The notes beneath the pieces were generated by a model. It ran no database searches. It worked only from the letters and a program-made list of their open reading frames with translations, and was not told the DNA's origin. A program made the translations under genes and the position numbers. A DNA stretch of 9,501 nt, from positions 1-9,501 of the forward strand of contig CAYWKL010000031.1 of the NCBI GenBank assembly GCA_964459095.1, given 5' to 3'. Origin of the DNA: CAYWKL01 sp964459095 (GTDB lineage Bacteria; Patescibacteriota; Microgenomatia; Daviesbacterales; UBA10151). This document shows positions 1-5,855 of this stretch, one piece after another. Each line of letters begins with the position of its first letter. The first letter of the stretch is position 1.

Positions 1-2
1 AA

Positions 3-206
3 ATTAGAAAGATTTTAAATTCTGTACAAGCTTATGCTGTGACCTCAGAAATTGCAGCACTAGCAGGTCAAATTATGCGGGATATAAAACCTCAAGTTCA
101 ATTTGCTGATGCTCAGATTGCTGCTACTGCTATTTTAAATAAAGCCAAACTTTTTACTTTAAACAAAAAAGATTTTAAAGGAATTAGTAGGTTAAAGCTA
201 ATATAG
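3..206 (+). CDS. PIN-domain ribonuclease (VapC-like toxin), C-terminal part
   Basis: Only the last 67 codons are inside the window; the reading frame is open from the left edge to TAG at 204-206. The visible end has the typical PIN C-terminal half: TSEIAALAGQI, then FADAQIAATAI with the conserved acidic residue (visible residue 36), then LFTLNKKDF, where many VapC proteins have a T-x-N-x-x-D-F motif. PIN proteins are Mg-dependent RNases, and short free-standing ones are usually the toxin of a VapBC pair. A VapB-like antitoxin would normally lie just upstream, outside the window, so the pairing cannot be tested. The first catalytic Asp is also outside. Family assignment is fairly sure; the toxin role is inferred. 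Confidence 0.8.
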   Translation: MRKILNSVQAYAVTSEIAALAGQIMRDIKPQVQFADAQIAATAILNKAKLFTLNKKDFKGISRLKLI

Positions 207-231
207 GATTGATTTTTAAAATTATTCTGTT

Positions 232-235
232 AGGA
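232..235 (+). promoter_or_regulatory. Shine-Dalgarno-like AGGA of the decarboxylase gene
   Basis: AGGA ends 10 bases before the ATG at 246, a slightly long but workable spacing, and supports that start. The same stretch could instead be read as a poor -10 box (TAGGAT, 231-236) with TTGATT at 209-214. The two readings cannot be separated by eye. Confidence 0.45.
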
Positions 236-245
236 TAACTAAATT

Positions 246-1466
246 ATGTCCGATAAAAGACCTGAATCTAGATTATCCCGTGGATTACATCATTTAGGGA
301 AAGTTGTAAAAATCCCCACAGATATTGAAATAGCTGATTTACTATATCAAAGAGGAATTAGGACAGGGTATATGACTGCTTGCTCAGTTGATCCAGGATT
401 AGATAGGTTATGGCGAGATCGTGCTAAAGAAGGTTTAATGGAGGTAATTTATGCTCCTAATGAACACTCATTAGGAGGGATGGCAACAGGTGACCACCTT
501 GCTACAGGGGAGATCCCTTTTATACATTCTCAAAATTCTGGGTTATTTAATGGTGCTGATGGTATTGTAACCCATGCAAGAGCTTATGAAATTCCTCTTT
601 TAGCAATTACTACTTGGAGGGGTAGCACGCCTGACGATGAGAGTGAACCACATCAAATAATGGGAGATCTAACAGAAGAAGCAACCGAATTAATTTTTGG
701 GAAAGGAAGATCCTTTGGGACCAGATTAGGCACTGAAAGAGGACTTTTAGATAGTTTTAATCATGCTATAGATATTGTACAAAGAGGGGGAATCGCTACA
801 GTTAGACTTTCCCCTGGTTCATTTAAAAGTACTTATTCTCCTGGAAAACCTGAAGTAGTCAGAGGATCTCCTGAGGAGTATAAAGCAAGAATTGATAAGA
901 TAGCAAGAGAAAAAGGTAGTGATTATGGAGAAGTACATAATAGGCCAGAAATTAGCAGAGATGATGCTATAGATGAGATCGCTCAGACTAATCCTGATGC
1001 AGCTTTGGTTACAGGCAATGGGTATAATAGCCGGGCTGTTTGGGGAAGAATTAAGAGTGCTCGTAGTTTTCCGGAAGCTGGATATATGGGTGGAGCCATG
1101 GCTATTGCTTGGGGAATAGCTAGAAACAACCCACATATAAAAGTTGTAGCTATTGATGGAGAAGGAAACGCAGAAATGTCTAATATGGCTGTGACTTTGT
1201 TTCAAGAATATCCAGATAATCTTTATTGGTATATTTTAGATAACGGAATAGCAGCTTCAGTTGGTACAGCTCCAAACCCCCCATTGGCACCATTTCATTA
1301 TACTTTAGCAAGGGTAATTAGAACTAAGCCTGAAAGTCCTGGGGAATTTAAATATCCAAGAGTTGGCAAAGGAAGAGATGGGTTTACTGGTGGACTCCCT
1401 CAAATTGCTAAGGAATTTAGATGGTGGATTAAAGAACAAACTCTTATTAACCAAAGAATGGCTTAA
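246..1466 (+). CDS. Thiamine-diphosphate-dependent decarboxylase, phosphonopyruvate/sulfopyruvate decarboxylase family
   Basis: The 406-residue protein has the two-domain layout of phosphonopyruvate decarboxylase (Ppd/AepY, Fom2) and ComDE-type sulfopyruvate decarboxylase, which decarboxylate phosphonopyruvate or sulfopyruvate to the corresponding acetaldehyde. The N-terminal PYR domain shows NEHSLGGMA with the likely cofactor-activating Glu73, then QNSGLFNGADGI (96-107) and TTWRG (122-126). The C-terminal PP domain shows TGNGYNSR (256-263), GYMGGAMAIAWG (279-290) and the diphosphate/Mg segment DGEGNAEM (304-311) with LDNGIAASVG (331-340). The usual GDG is GEG here, so Asp is replaced by Glu306 if my alignment is right. 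Length is normal for the family. No pepM or AEP-transaminase gene is visible nearby, so the substrate is unknown. It stands 39 bases after the PIN gene and 130 before the RtcB-like gene. Family is confident; substrate is not. Confidence 0.85.
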   Translation: MSDKRPESRLSRGLHHLGKVVKIPTDIEIADLLYQRGIRTGYMTACSVDPGLDRLWRDRAKEGLMEVIYAPNEHSLGGMATGDHLATGEIPFIHSQNSGLFNGADGIVTHARAYEIPLLAITTWRGSTPDDESEPHQIMGDLTEEATELIFGKGRSFGTRLGTERGLLDSFNHAIDIVQRGGIATVRLSPGSFKSTYSPGKPEVVRGSPEEYKARIDKIAREKGSDYGEVHNRPEISRDDAIDEIAQTNPDAALVTGNGYNSRAVWGRIKSARSFPEAGYMGGAMAIAWGIARNNPHIKVVAIDGEGNAEMSNMAVTLFQEYPDNLYWYILDNGIAASVGTAPNPPLAPFHYTLARVIRTKPESPGEFKYPRVGKGRDGFTGGLPQIAKEFRWWIKEQTLINQRMA

Positions 1467-1467
1467 A

Positions 1468-1503
1468 AAGTAAGTTTCTTAACTTCTTTATTTTCCTTTT
1501 TAA
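1468..1503 (+). terminator. Possible weak intrinsic terminator after the decarboxylase gene
   Basis: Just past the stop codon an AU-rich 7-bp stem with one bulge can form between 1468-1474 and 1478-1485 (three-base loop). A T-rich run follows, to about 1510. The stem has only two G-C pairs, so termination would be weak. The call rests on position and the T-rich tail. Confidence 0.3.
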
Positions 1504-1535
1504 TTTTTGTAGCCCCAGTTTTTTCTAAAATTCAT

Positions 1536-1553
1536 GCTACATTTAAATGTAGC
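1536..1553. repeat. Perfect 18-bp palindrome, possible operator of the RtcB-like gene
   Basis: GCTACATTTAAATGTAGC equals its own reverse complement. It ends seven bases before the -35 hexamer of the promoter at 1560-1588. As RNA it could form a 7-bp stem with a TTAA loop, but no T-run follows on either strand, so an operator for a dimeric regulator is more likely than a terminator. No regulator gene is visible. The symmetry is directly seen; the role is inferred. Confidence 0.5.
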
Positions 1554-1559
1554 CTAAAG

Positions 1560-1588
1560 TTGAAAGAAACAATAAGGAAGGTTATAAT
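1560..1588 (+). promoter_or_regulatory. Sigma70-type promoter of the RtcB-like gene
   Basis: TTGAAA at 1560-1565, a 17-base spacer and a perfect TATAAT at 1583-1588 match the housekeeping promoter consensus almost fully. Transcription would start near 1595, only about two bases before the ATG at 1597, so the message would be essentially leaderless. An AAGGAAGG purine run (1574-1581) lies in the spacer and would not be in the mRNA. Confidence 0.7.
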
Positions 1589-1596
1589 TATAGGAT

Positions 1597-2703
1597 ATGT
1601 TTGGAGCAATCTATAATTCTGGATCGAAAGAGAGATTACGCTCAGGTGAAATGAATGAAGTTCGAGATTTCGGAAGGAACACCCCTTTTATTATTGATAA
1701 ATCAAGGGGTAAGAACATAATAAAGGGGACAGAATGGGTAAATTTGTCAGGCAGAAGTTTAGAGGAAATATGGCATTTATTTCCTAGAGATCTTGTGGCT
1801 GAGAGGGTTGTATTACTACCTGATTTCTCTCCCAGCGGAGATGAATTACCTGTCGGTAGCGCTGTAGTAGTAGATAAATATTTAGTGCCGGATTGGAGAA
1901 AGTATGTTTTATCTGATGTAGGTTGTGGGATGCAGGTTTTGCAAGCACCGGAATATACATGGGAAGGTTTTGAAGACAAAAATACAAAACAATATACATG
2001 GGATGGAATAGCAAGTATTCTCAAAAGTAATAAGGGAGAATTAGGAGATCTTGGCCATGGAAACCACTTTCTTGATGCTGCTATTGATTTAGATGAGCCT
2101 GAAGATTCAAAGCAGTTGTATTTTGTAATACATACAGGATCAAGAGCACAAACTAAAAGAGTAAGAGAGCGTTGGGCAGATCAGGAAAAATTTAATCCAG
2201 ACGAGTTTGATAAAATTTTTCAGGAAGTTATGAATTGGGCTAGAACAAACAGGGATACTATAAGGAAGGTACTAGAATCAATGTATGGTAGGTTTGAATT
2301 TGTCTTAGATATTCCGCATAATTTTTTTACTCAGGATGCAGATAGGGCATATTTGTATAAAGGGGCTGTTAGTTTAAAGCCTGGGGAAAAAACAATTATA
2401 CCTTCAAGCATGGTGGGAGACATGATTATTGTTGAGGCAAAAGAAAATATTACAACTATTGGTTCCGTTATGTCACATGGTACAGGTAGAGTTAAAAGCA
2501 GGGGAGAGAGTAAGGAAGAACAAGGGTATGATTTTAGCGCATTAAGAAGAAAAGTCTATATACCTGATTTAATTCCTAACAGCTCATTCGCTAATGAAAG
2601 ACCTGAAAGTTACAGAACTTTAGATGAGGTTCTAAGGATCATTAATCCTTTCGTTGAAATCAAAAAAACACTAACCCCAATAGCCTATATTGGGCAATTG
2701 TAA
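1597..2703 (+). CDS. RtcB-family RNA ligase (3'-phosphate/5'-hydroxyl), compact variant
   Basis: RtcB enzymes join RNA 2',3'-cyclic phosphate or 3'-phosphate ends to 5'-hydroxyl ends using GTP and Mn2+, in tRNA splicing or RNA repair. The family's metal and catalytic positions can be found in order: SDVGCGM (Asp107, Cys110), GHGNHF (Asn156, His157), IHTGSR (His179), IPHNF (His241) and SHGTGR, where His294 would be the guanylylated histidine. The segment LLPDFSPSGDELPVGSAV (73-90) corresponds to the conserved MPD-H-G-Y-P-G-V region, but the usual His of MPDVH is Phe77. At 368 residues it is shorter than typical RtcB (about 400-480). The ATG at 1597 fits the promoter; an internal ATG at 1651 is a less likely start. 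It is followed by the unknown gene at 2729 and probably co-transcribed with it. Family is sure; ligase activity is likely but not proven for this diverged member. Confidence 0.85.
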   Translation: MFGAIYNSGSKERLRSGEMNEVRDFGRNTPFIIDKSRGKNIIKGTEWVNLSGRSLEEIWHLFPRDLVAERVVLLPDFSPSGDELPVGSAVVVDKYLVPDWRKYVLSDVGCGMQVLQAPEYTWEGFEDKNTKQYTWDGIASILKSNKGELGDLGHGNHFLDAAIDLDEPEDSKQLYFVIHTGSRAQTKRVRERWADQEKFNPDEFDKIFQEVMNWARTNRDTIRKVLESMYGRFEFVLDIPHNFFTQDADRAYLYKGAVSLKPGEKTIIPSSMVGDMIIVEAKENITTIGSVMSHGTGRVKSRGESKEEQGYDFSALRRKVYIPDLIPNSSFANERPESYRTLDEVLRIINPFVEIKKTLTPIAYIGQL

Positions 2704-2715
2704 AAGTTTGACAGA

Positions 2716-2721
2716 AAGGAG
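2716..2721 (+). promoter_or_regulatory. Strong Shine-Dalgarno (AAGGAG) before the unknown basic protein
   Basis: AAGGAG ends seven bases before the ATG at 2729, which is close to ideal and fixes that start. It is the best Shine-Dalgarno in the window. It contrasts with the four genes here that appear to start at the very 5' end of their message, and fits an internal operon cistron behind the RtcB-like gene. Confidence 0.7.
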
Positions 2722-2728
2722 ATAAATT

Positions 2729-3553
2729 ATGCATCATGAAATTATGAGTGAAGAAACAGGAGAACTGAGCAGAAGTGCCAGATTTAGAGCTAAAACAAGA
2801 TCTAAAGGGACGAGTTTATTGAGTACAGTAGGAGAGGCATTTGAAAGAAGATGGATTCCTGGAAGAGCCGCACAATCTAGTAGGAAAAATGGAAAGGTTG
2901 TTTATGAAACACAGATTGTGAGCCCTGGGATTATTTTTATTGAAGAAAGAAATAGTAGAGCAGGAGTAAATACTTTTTCAGGTAGAGAAAATAGGTTTGA
3001 TGGAGAATTTACAAGGGGGCGTGCTAGGCAAGCATTCAAAGATTATATTGCACTTAGAGATGTAGCCCAAGATAGTAGAGGGGTTGAACATGGTGGAGAA
3101 ATAGGGTTTCAGTGTGATTCGTATGAGGATGCAGCAAGAAGGGTATTAGAGTTAGTAGGGCCAGTAGAATTTAGCCCTAGGAATTATAGTGAAGTTAGAA
3201 TAATACCTGAGTATAGAGCTCTGAAAGAAATGGGAAATGGAGTGCCTATTAAAGGTTTTGGAGCCAGAGTTCCTATGACTCCAAGCATAGACACCGTTAG
3301 TCTTCATGTTGGTTGGTACATAGACGCAGACAAGATTAAAGGACCTCATTTTAATGTTCAAATATGTCCACCAGTTTCAGTAATTTCGGATCAAGGTCAA
3401 TATAAGAAAAATAATCCTCTATCGTTAAATATAGCATTTTGTTTTCCAAGAAAAGAAGGTGAATTTTTTAATACATTACTTGGACGGGTACAGGACGCAC
3501 TGATTGCTGATTTAGTAGCAAAAAACAGCTTAGTGGGGTATCTGCCATTCTAA
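2729..3553 (+). CDS. Basic protein of unknown function downstream of the RtcB-like ligase
   Basis: I do not recognise this 274-residue protein. The N-terminal ~45 residues are rich in Arg/Lys/Ser (for example SARFRAKTRSKG, 16-27, and FERRWIPGRAAQSSRK), look flexible and could bind nucleic acid. The rest looks globular, with alternating hydrophobic strands: VYETQIVSPGIIFIEE, VSLHVGWYIDADKIKGPHFNVQI and LSLNIAFCFP. GPHFNVQ is the most distinctive block. There is no signal peptide or membrane segment. It lies 25 bases after the RtcB-like gene behind a strong Shine-Dalgarno, and has no good promoter of its own, so the two are likely one operon. A partner or accessory role for the ligase is only a guess from context. 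The coding status is strong. Confidence 0.75.
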   Translation: MHHEIMSEETGELSRSARFRAKTRSKGTSLLSTVGEAFERRWIPGRAAQSSRKNGKVVYETQIVSPGIIFIEERNSRAGVNTFSGRENRFDGEFTRGRARQAFKDYIALRDVAQDSRGVEHGGEIGFQCDSYEDAARRVLELVGPVEFSPRNYSEVRIIPEYRALKEMGNGVPIKGFGARVPMTPSIDTVSLHVGWYIDADKIKGPHFNVQICPPVSVISDQGQYKKNNPLSLNIAFCFPRKEGEFFNTLLGRVQDALIADLVAKNSLVGYLPF

Positions 3554-3580
3554 GAAGCTGGAAGTATTTGCATAAGTGTA

Positions 3581-3586
3581 TATAAT
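3581..3586 (+). promoter_or_regulatory. -10 box (TATAAT) giving a leaderless start
   Basis: A perfect TATAAT ends seven bases before the ATG at 3594, so transcription would begin at or one base before the start codon. The -35 region at the right distance (CTGGAA, 3558-3563) is poor. The box lies inside the frame if the alternative GTG at 3576 is used, which argues for the later ATG. Confidence 0.5.
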
Positions 3587-3593
3587 ACAAAGC

Positions 3594-4058
3594 ATGAGAG
3601 AGTTTGAACGCTTTCTGGATCTATCTAGAAAATATGGAACAAGTCTTCCTACTTCAGACATTCTACGTGTACTTGAGTTTATAAGAAGTACAACTTTAAC
3701 TGAAGAAGGTGTGGTTTTGGTTCCTGGTCCTGAGCATCCAGAATATAGAGTGGTTCATTTTGACTCTTTTAAAAGCCCTGAAGAGCTAGCGGACAAAATG
3801 GCAGATATTTTCAAAGATGAGGATCAAAAACCCGTAGATGAAGTTTATGTATTAACAGAAGAGCAAGTAGATAACCCAGAAGGATTAACTAGATTTCCCT
3901 TTAATAGGTTTTTAGATAAAGTTATTCCCTATATTTTTAATAATGGTGTAATGTGGAATTATTGGGCAACTGATGGTAGAACTACTACTATAACTTTTCA
4001 TACTCAAGATGATGTGTATTGGAAAAAAATAAGTCCTTTACAAGCTGCTTCTCGATAG
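3594..4058 (+). CDS. Small acidic protein of unknown function
   Basis: From the ATG at 3594 this is a 154-residue cytoplasmic protein. An in-frame GTG at 3576 would add six residues but places the TATAAT box inside the gene, so I prefer the ATG. I do not recognise a family. Visible features are an acidic helix-rich middle (SPEELADKMADIFKDEDQK), a hydrophobic patch FLDKVIPYIFNNGVMWNYWATDG and a strand-like TTTITFHTQDDVYW near the C-terminus. There is no signal peptide or membrane span. The stop codon is one base from the trmH start, so translation of the two is probably coupled. Codon usage looks like that of its neighbours and the frame is uninterrupted, so it is likely a real gene. Confidence 0.7.
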   Translation: MREFERFLDLSRKYGTSLPTSDILRVLEFIRSTTLTEEGVVLVPGPEHPEYRVVHFDSFKSPEELADKMADIFKDEDQKPVDEVYVLTEEQVDNPEGLTRFPFNRFLDKVIPYIFNNGVMWNYWATDGRTTTITFHTQDDVYWKKISPLQAASR

Positions 4059-4059
4059 G

Positions 4060-4596
4060 ATGAAAAGATATTCTACTCTTTCTCGTCAAGATCGTATCCA
4101 TAAGATAATGAATCAGCGAAGAAAAGATTTAGCACTTATTTTAGAAAATCTTTCTGAGGATTTAAATATTTCAGCAATTTTAAGAACAGCTGAAAGCTTT
4201 GGAGTGGGAAAAGTTTATATTGTACACCCCCGGGGTGGCAAGCCTGGTGGCAAGCCTAGAATTTCAAAAGGAACAACATCAGGAGCATATAAATGGCTGG
4301 AAATTGAGTATTTTACATCTATAAAACAAGTTTTAAAAAAATTAAAAAAAGAAGGGTTTAAAATAATTGGGGCTTTAGTAGATCCAGAAACAAAAGTTTT
4401 ATGGGAGGAAAAGTTTAAAGGAAAAGTTGCAATATTAGTTGGCAATGAAGCAGCTGGCATGAGTGAGGAGGCACAAAGATTAGTTGATGAAAATATATAT
4501 TTGCCTATGTTTGGTTTAACAGAATCTTTGAATGTCTCTGTTGCTTCTGGTATATTCTTATACGAGGTAATTCGGCAAAAAGAGAAAAATGACTAA
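4060..4596 (+). CDS. trmH: tRNA (guanosine-2'-O)-methyltransferase, SpoU/TrmH family
   Basis: SPOUT-fold enzymes of this family methylate the 2'-OH of a ribose in RNA using S-adenosylmethionine; TrmH itself acts on G18 of the tRNA D-loop. All three family motifs are present: motif 1 LENLSEDLNISAILRTAESFG (Asn36 and catalytic Arg42), motif 2 VGNEAAGMS (127-135) and motif 3 LPMFGLTESLNVSVASG (148-164, forming the knot). The N-terminal stretch RIHKIMNQRRKDLALILEN (12-30) is like TrmH and unlike the RlmB substrate-binding domain. At 178 residues it is shorter than E. coli TrmH (229), mainly lacking the C-terminal extension. A GGKP repeat (59-66) is an odd insertion. The gene starts one base after the previous stop and ends overlapping the next gene by eight bases. 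TrmH is preferred, but another 2'-O target cannot be excluded. Confidence 0.85.
   Translation: MKRYSTLSRQDRIHKIMNQRRKDLALILENLSEDLNISAILRTAESFGVGKVYIVHPRGGKPGGKPRISKGTTSGAYKWLEIEYFTSIKQVLKKLKKEGFKIIGALVDPETKVLWEEKFKGKVAILVGNEAAGMSEEAQRLVDENIYLPMFGLTESLNVSVASGIFLYEVIRQKEKND
4225..4257. repeat. GC-rich palindrome plus exact 12-bp tandem duplication inside trmH
   Basis: CACCCCCGGGGTG at 4225-4237 is a perfect odd palindrome centred on one C. It overlaps two identical in-frame 12-bp copies of GGTGGCAAGCCT (4234-4245 and 4246-4257), encoding GGKP twice. The block is far richer in G and C than the surrounding gene. It falls in a loop before the GTTSGAYKWLEIE strand, where an insertion should be tolerated. 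Confidence 0.8.
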
Positions 4597-5395
4597 AACT
4601 TTAGTAACTCACATTAACCCCCACTTAGATGATATAGCTGCTATTTGGCAATTTAGGCGGTTTCATCCAGATTTTAAAGATGCAAATGTTGAATTTATTT
4701 CAGCAAGTGAAGGAAACAGAGGAGCTGAAGAATCTGAAAACAAAATTTATTTGGGAGTTGGCAGAGGGAAGTTTGATGAGCACAAAGGTGATTTGGAAGA
4801 TGCTGCTGTATCTTTGGTCTGGAAATATTTAAGGCAAAAAGATTTTACCCCAAAAGAGGAGACAGAAGTTAATGCTTTGGAAGAATTAGTTAACTGGATA
4901 AGGCTTGATGATTTAGGAAAACCTGCTCGAGAGATGGATGAGTTTTCTTTACCTTCTTTCATCAGGCCAAAAAATGGGAGTAAAGAAGATTCCCTTAAAG
5001 CAGTAGAACTTGGATCAGAAATTTTAGATAGAATTTTAGAAGTATTAGTCAATAAACACAGGGCAAATAAAGATTGGGAGAAAGCTATCGAGTTTGAGTC
5101 TAAGTTTGGAAAAGCTTACGGCGTTGAGTCTAGTTTTGTAGATAGGGAATTTTGTAAAAAAATAGGAGCAGATTTATTTTTAATGGTAGATCCAAAAAAT
5201 TCCTCAATCCAATACTTTACTCCAAGATTTGATGTTGATTTAGAGCCAATTTATAGAAAAGTAAAAGAATTAGATCCAAAAGCTGATTGGTTTTTGCACC
5301 AATCACACCACATGGTAATTTGTGGAAGTGGCTCTGCACCAGATTCTAAAAAAACAAAATTAAGCTTTGAGAAGCTAATAGAAGCAGCAAAATAG
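4589..5395 (+). CDS. MYG1-like putative metal-dependent phosphohydrolase (DHH fold)
   Basis: The 268-residue protein resembles the MYG1/UPF0160 branch of DHH-type phosphoesterases; MYG1 is a 3'-5' RNA exonuclease in eukaryotes. Near the N-terminus, THINPHLDDIAAIW (7-20) gives the H-x3-H-x-D-D metal motif, close to the MYG1 pattern T-H-x3-F-H-x-D-E. YLGVGRGKFDEHKGD (54-68) gives the second acidic/His motif, equivalent to YDHHQ of MYG1. The C-terminal WFLHQSHHMVICGSG...K resembles the H-x-G-F-x-G region that closes the MYG1 domain. It overlaps the end of trmH by eight bases (start 4589, trmH stop 4594-4596), implying translational coupling and perhaps a shared RNA-related role. The substrate is not known, and the similarity is judged by eye only. 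Confidence 0.6.
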   Translation: MTKTLVTHINPHLDDIAAIWQFRRFHPDFKDANVEFISASEGNRGAEESENKIYLGVGRGKFDEHKGDLEDAAVSLVWKYLRQKDFTPKEETEVNALEELVNWIRLDDLGKPAREMDEFSLPSFIRPKNGSKEDSLKAVELGSEILDRILEVLVNKHRANKDWEKAIEFESKFGKAYGVESSFVDREFCKKIGADLFLMVDPKNSSIQYFTPRFDVDLEPIYRKVKELDPKADWFLHQSHHMVICGSGSAPDSKKTKLSFEKLIEAAK

Positions 5396-5401
5396 TATAA
5401 T
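5396..5401 (+). promoter_or_regulatory. -10 box (TATAAT) giving a leaderless GTG start
   Basis: A perfect TATAAT begins directly after the stop codon of the previous gene (TAG 5393-5395) and ends six bases before the GTG at 5408, so +1 would fall on the start codon itself. No -35 hexamer is found at 16-18 bases; TTGAGA at 5367-5372 is 23 bases away, which is too far. No Shine-Dalgarno is present. Confidence 0.45.
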
Positions 5402-5407
5402 AATTTA

Positions 5408-5812
5408 GTGAAGAAAATATTTGCGTCTTTTTTAATAGCAATTTTTGTTTTTTCGTCCTTTCCAGTTCTTGCGATTCCAATCAATAATAATGTTTATGCT
5501 GCGCAACTTGTTAAGGTATCTGGTTATTTAAGCAAAGATAGAAAATATGTTTACGTCACTTTTAGCAATTTAAAGGATACAAAATATTTAGGCTATACGC
5601 TGACTTATACATCAAATGGTATTGGGCAGGGAGTAGTAGGGGGTATTACTCCTAGTAAAAAAACTTCCTCAGTTACTAAAAGAATATTTTTAGGAACTTG
5701 TTCTGGATGGGTTTGCAGACTCCATACAAATGTTTCTGATATAAAACTTTTAGTCCAAGGAACTTATAGATCAGGAAAAACTTTTTCTATCTTAATAAAA
5801 ATTAAAAGCTAA
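5408..5812 (+). CDS. Small secreted protein of unknown function with a Cys pair
   Basis: The protein has 134 residues and starts with GTG. It opens with a clear Sec signal peptide: MKK, a hydrophobic core IFASFLIAIFVFSSF and likely cleavage after VYA (residue 31), with LA at 21-22 as an alternative. The mature part of about 100 residues is rich in Ser, Thr, Tyr, Lys and Gly with beta-strand-like repeats (YVYVTFSNL, YLGYTLTYTS, FSILIKIK), suggesting a small beta-sandwich. CSGWVC (98-103) probably forms a disulphide outside the cell. There is no LPXTG motif, lipobox or C-terminal anchor, so it may be released or loosely attached. I do not recognise a family with a known function. It precedes a glycosyltransferase, which fits a cell-envelope setting but does not prove a link. 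Confidence 0.75.
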   Translation: MKKIFASFLIAIFVFSSFPVLAIPINNNVYAAQLVKVSGYLSKDRKYVYVTFSNLKDTKYLGYTLTYTSNGIGQGVVGGITPSKKTSSVTKRIFLGTCSGWVCRLHTNVSDIKLLVQGTYRSGKTFSILIKIKS

Positions 5813-5843
5813 ATAAAACTAGTAAAAGGTAAACCACATCCTG

Positions 5844-5849
5844 TAAAAT
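5844..5849 (+). promoter_or_regulatory. -10-like box (TAAAAT) before the glycosyltransferase
   Basis: TAAAAT (five of six matches) ends six bases before the ATG at 5856, so +1 would be the A of the start codon. The 43-base gap has no Shine-Dalgarno and no clear -35. This repeats the arrangement at 1583, 3581 and 5396. Confidence 0.4.
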
Positions 5850-5855
5850 TTATCC

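Noticed and set aside
819..1205. 128-codon open frame on the - strand inside the decarboxylase gene
   Set aside because: It is the antisense shadow of a gene with clear family motifs, has low-complexity Ser/Ile-rich translation and no ribosome site. The other - strand frames in the window are rejected for the same reason.
2708..2713. Perfect TTGACA before the unknown basic protein
   Set aside because: No -10 box lies 15-19 bases downstream (the bases there are GCATCA-like). The strong Shine-Dalgarno and 25-base gap favour co-transcription with the RtcB-like gene.
3576..3593. GTG at 3576 as start of the small acidic protein
   Set aside because: It would place a perfect TATAAT inside the coding region and has only a distant GGAAG; the ATG at 3594 fits the promoter distance better.
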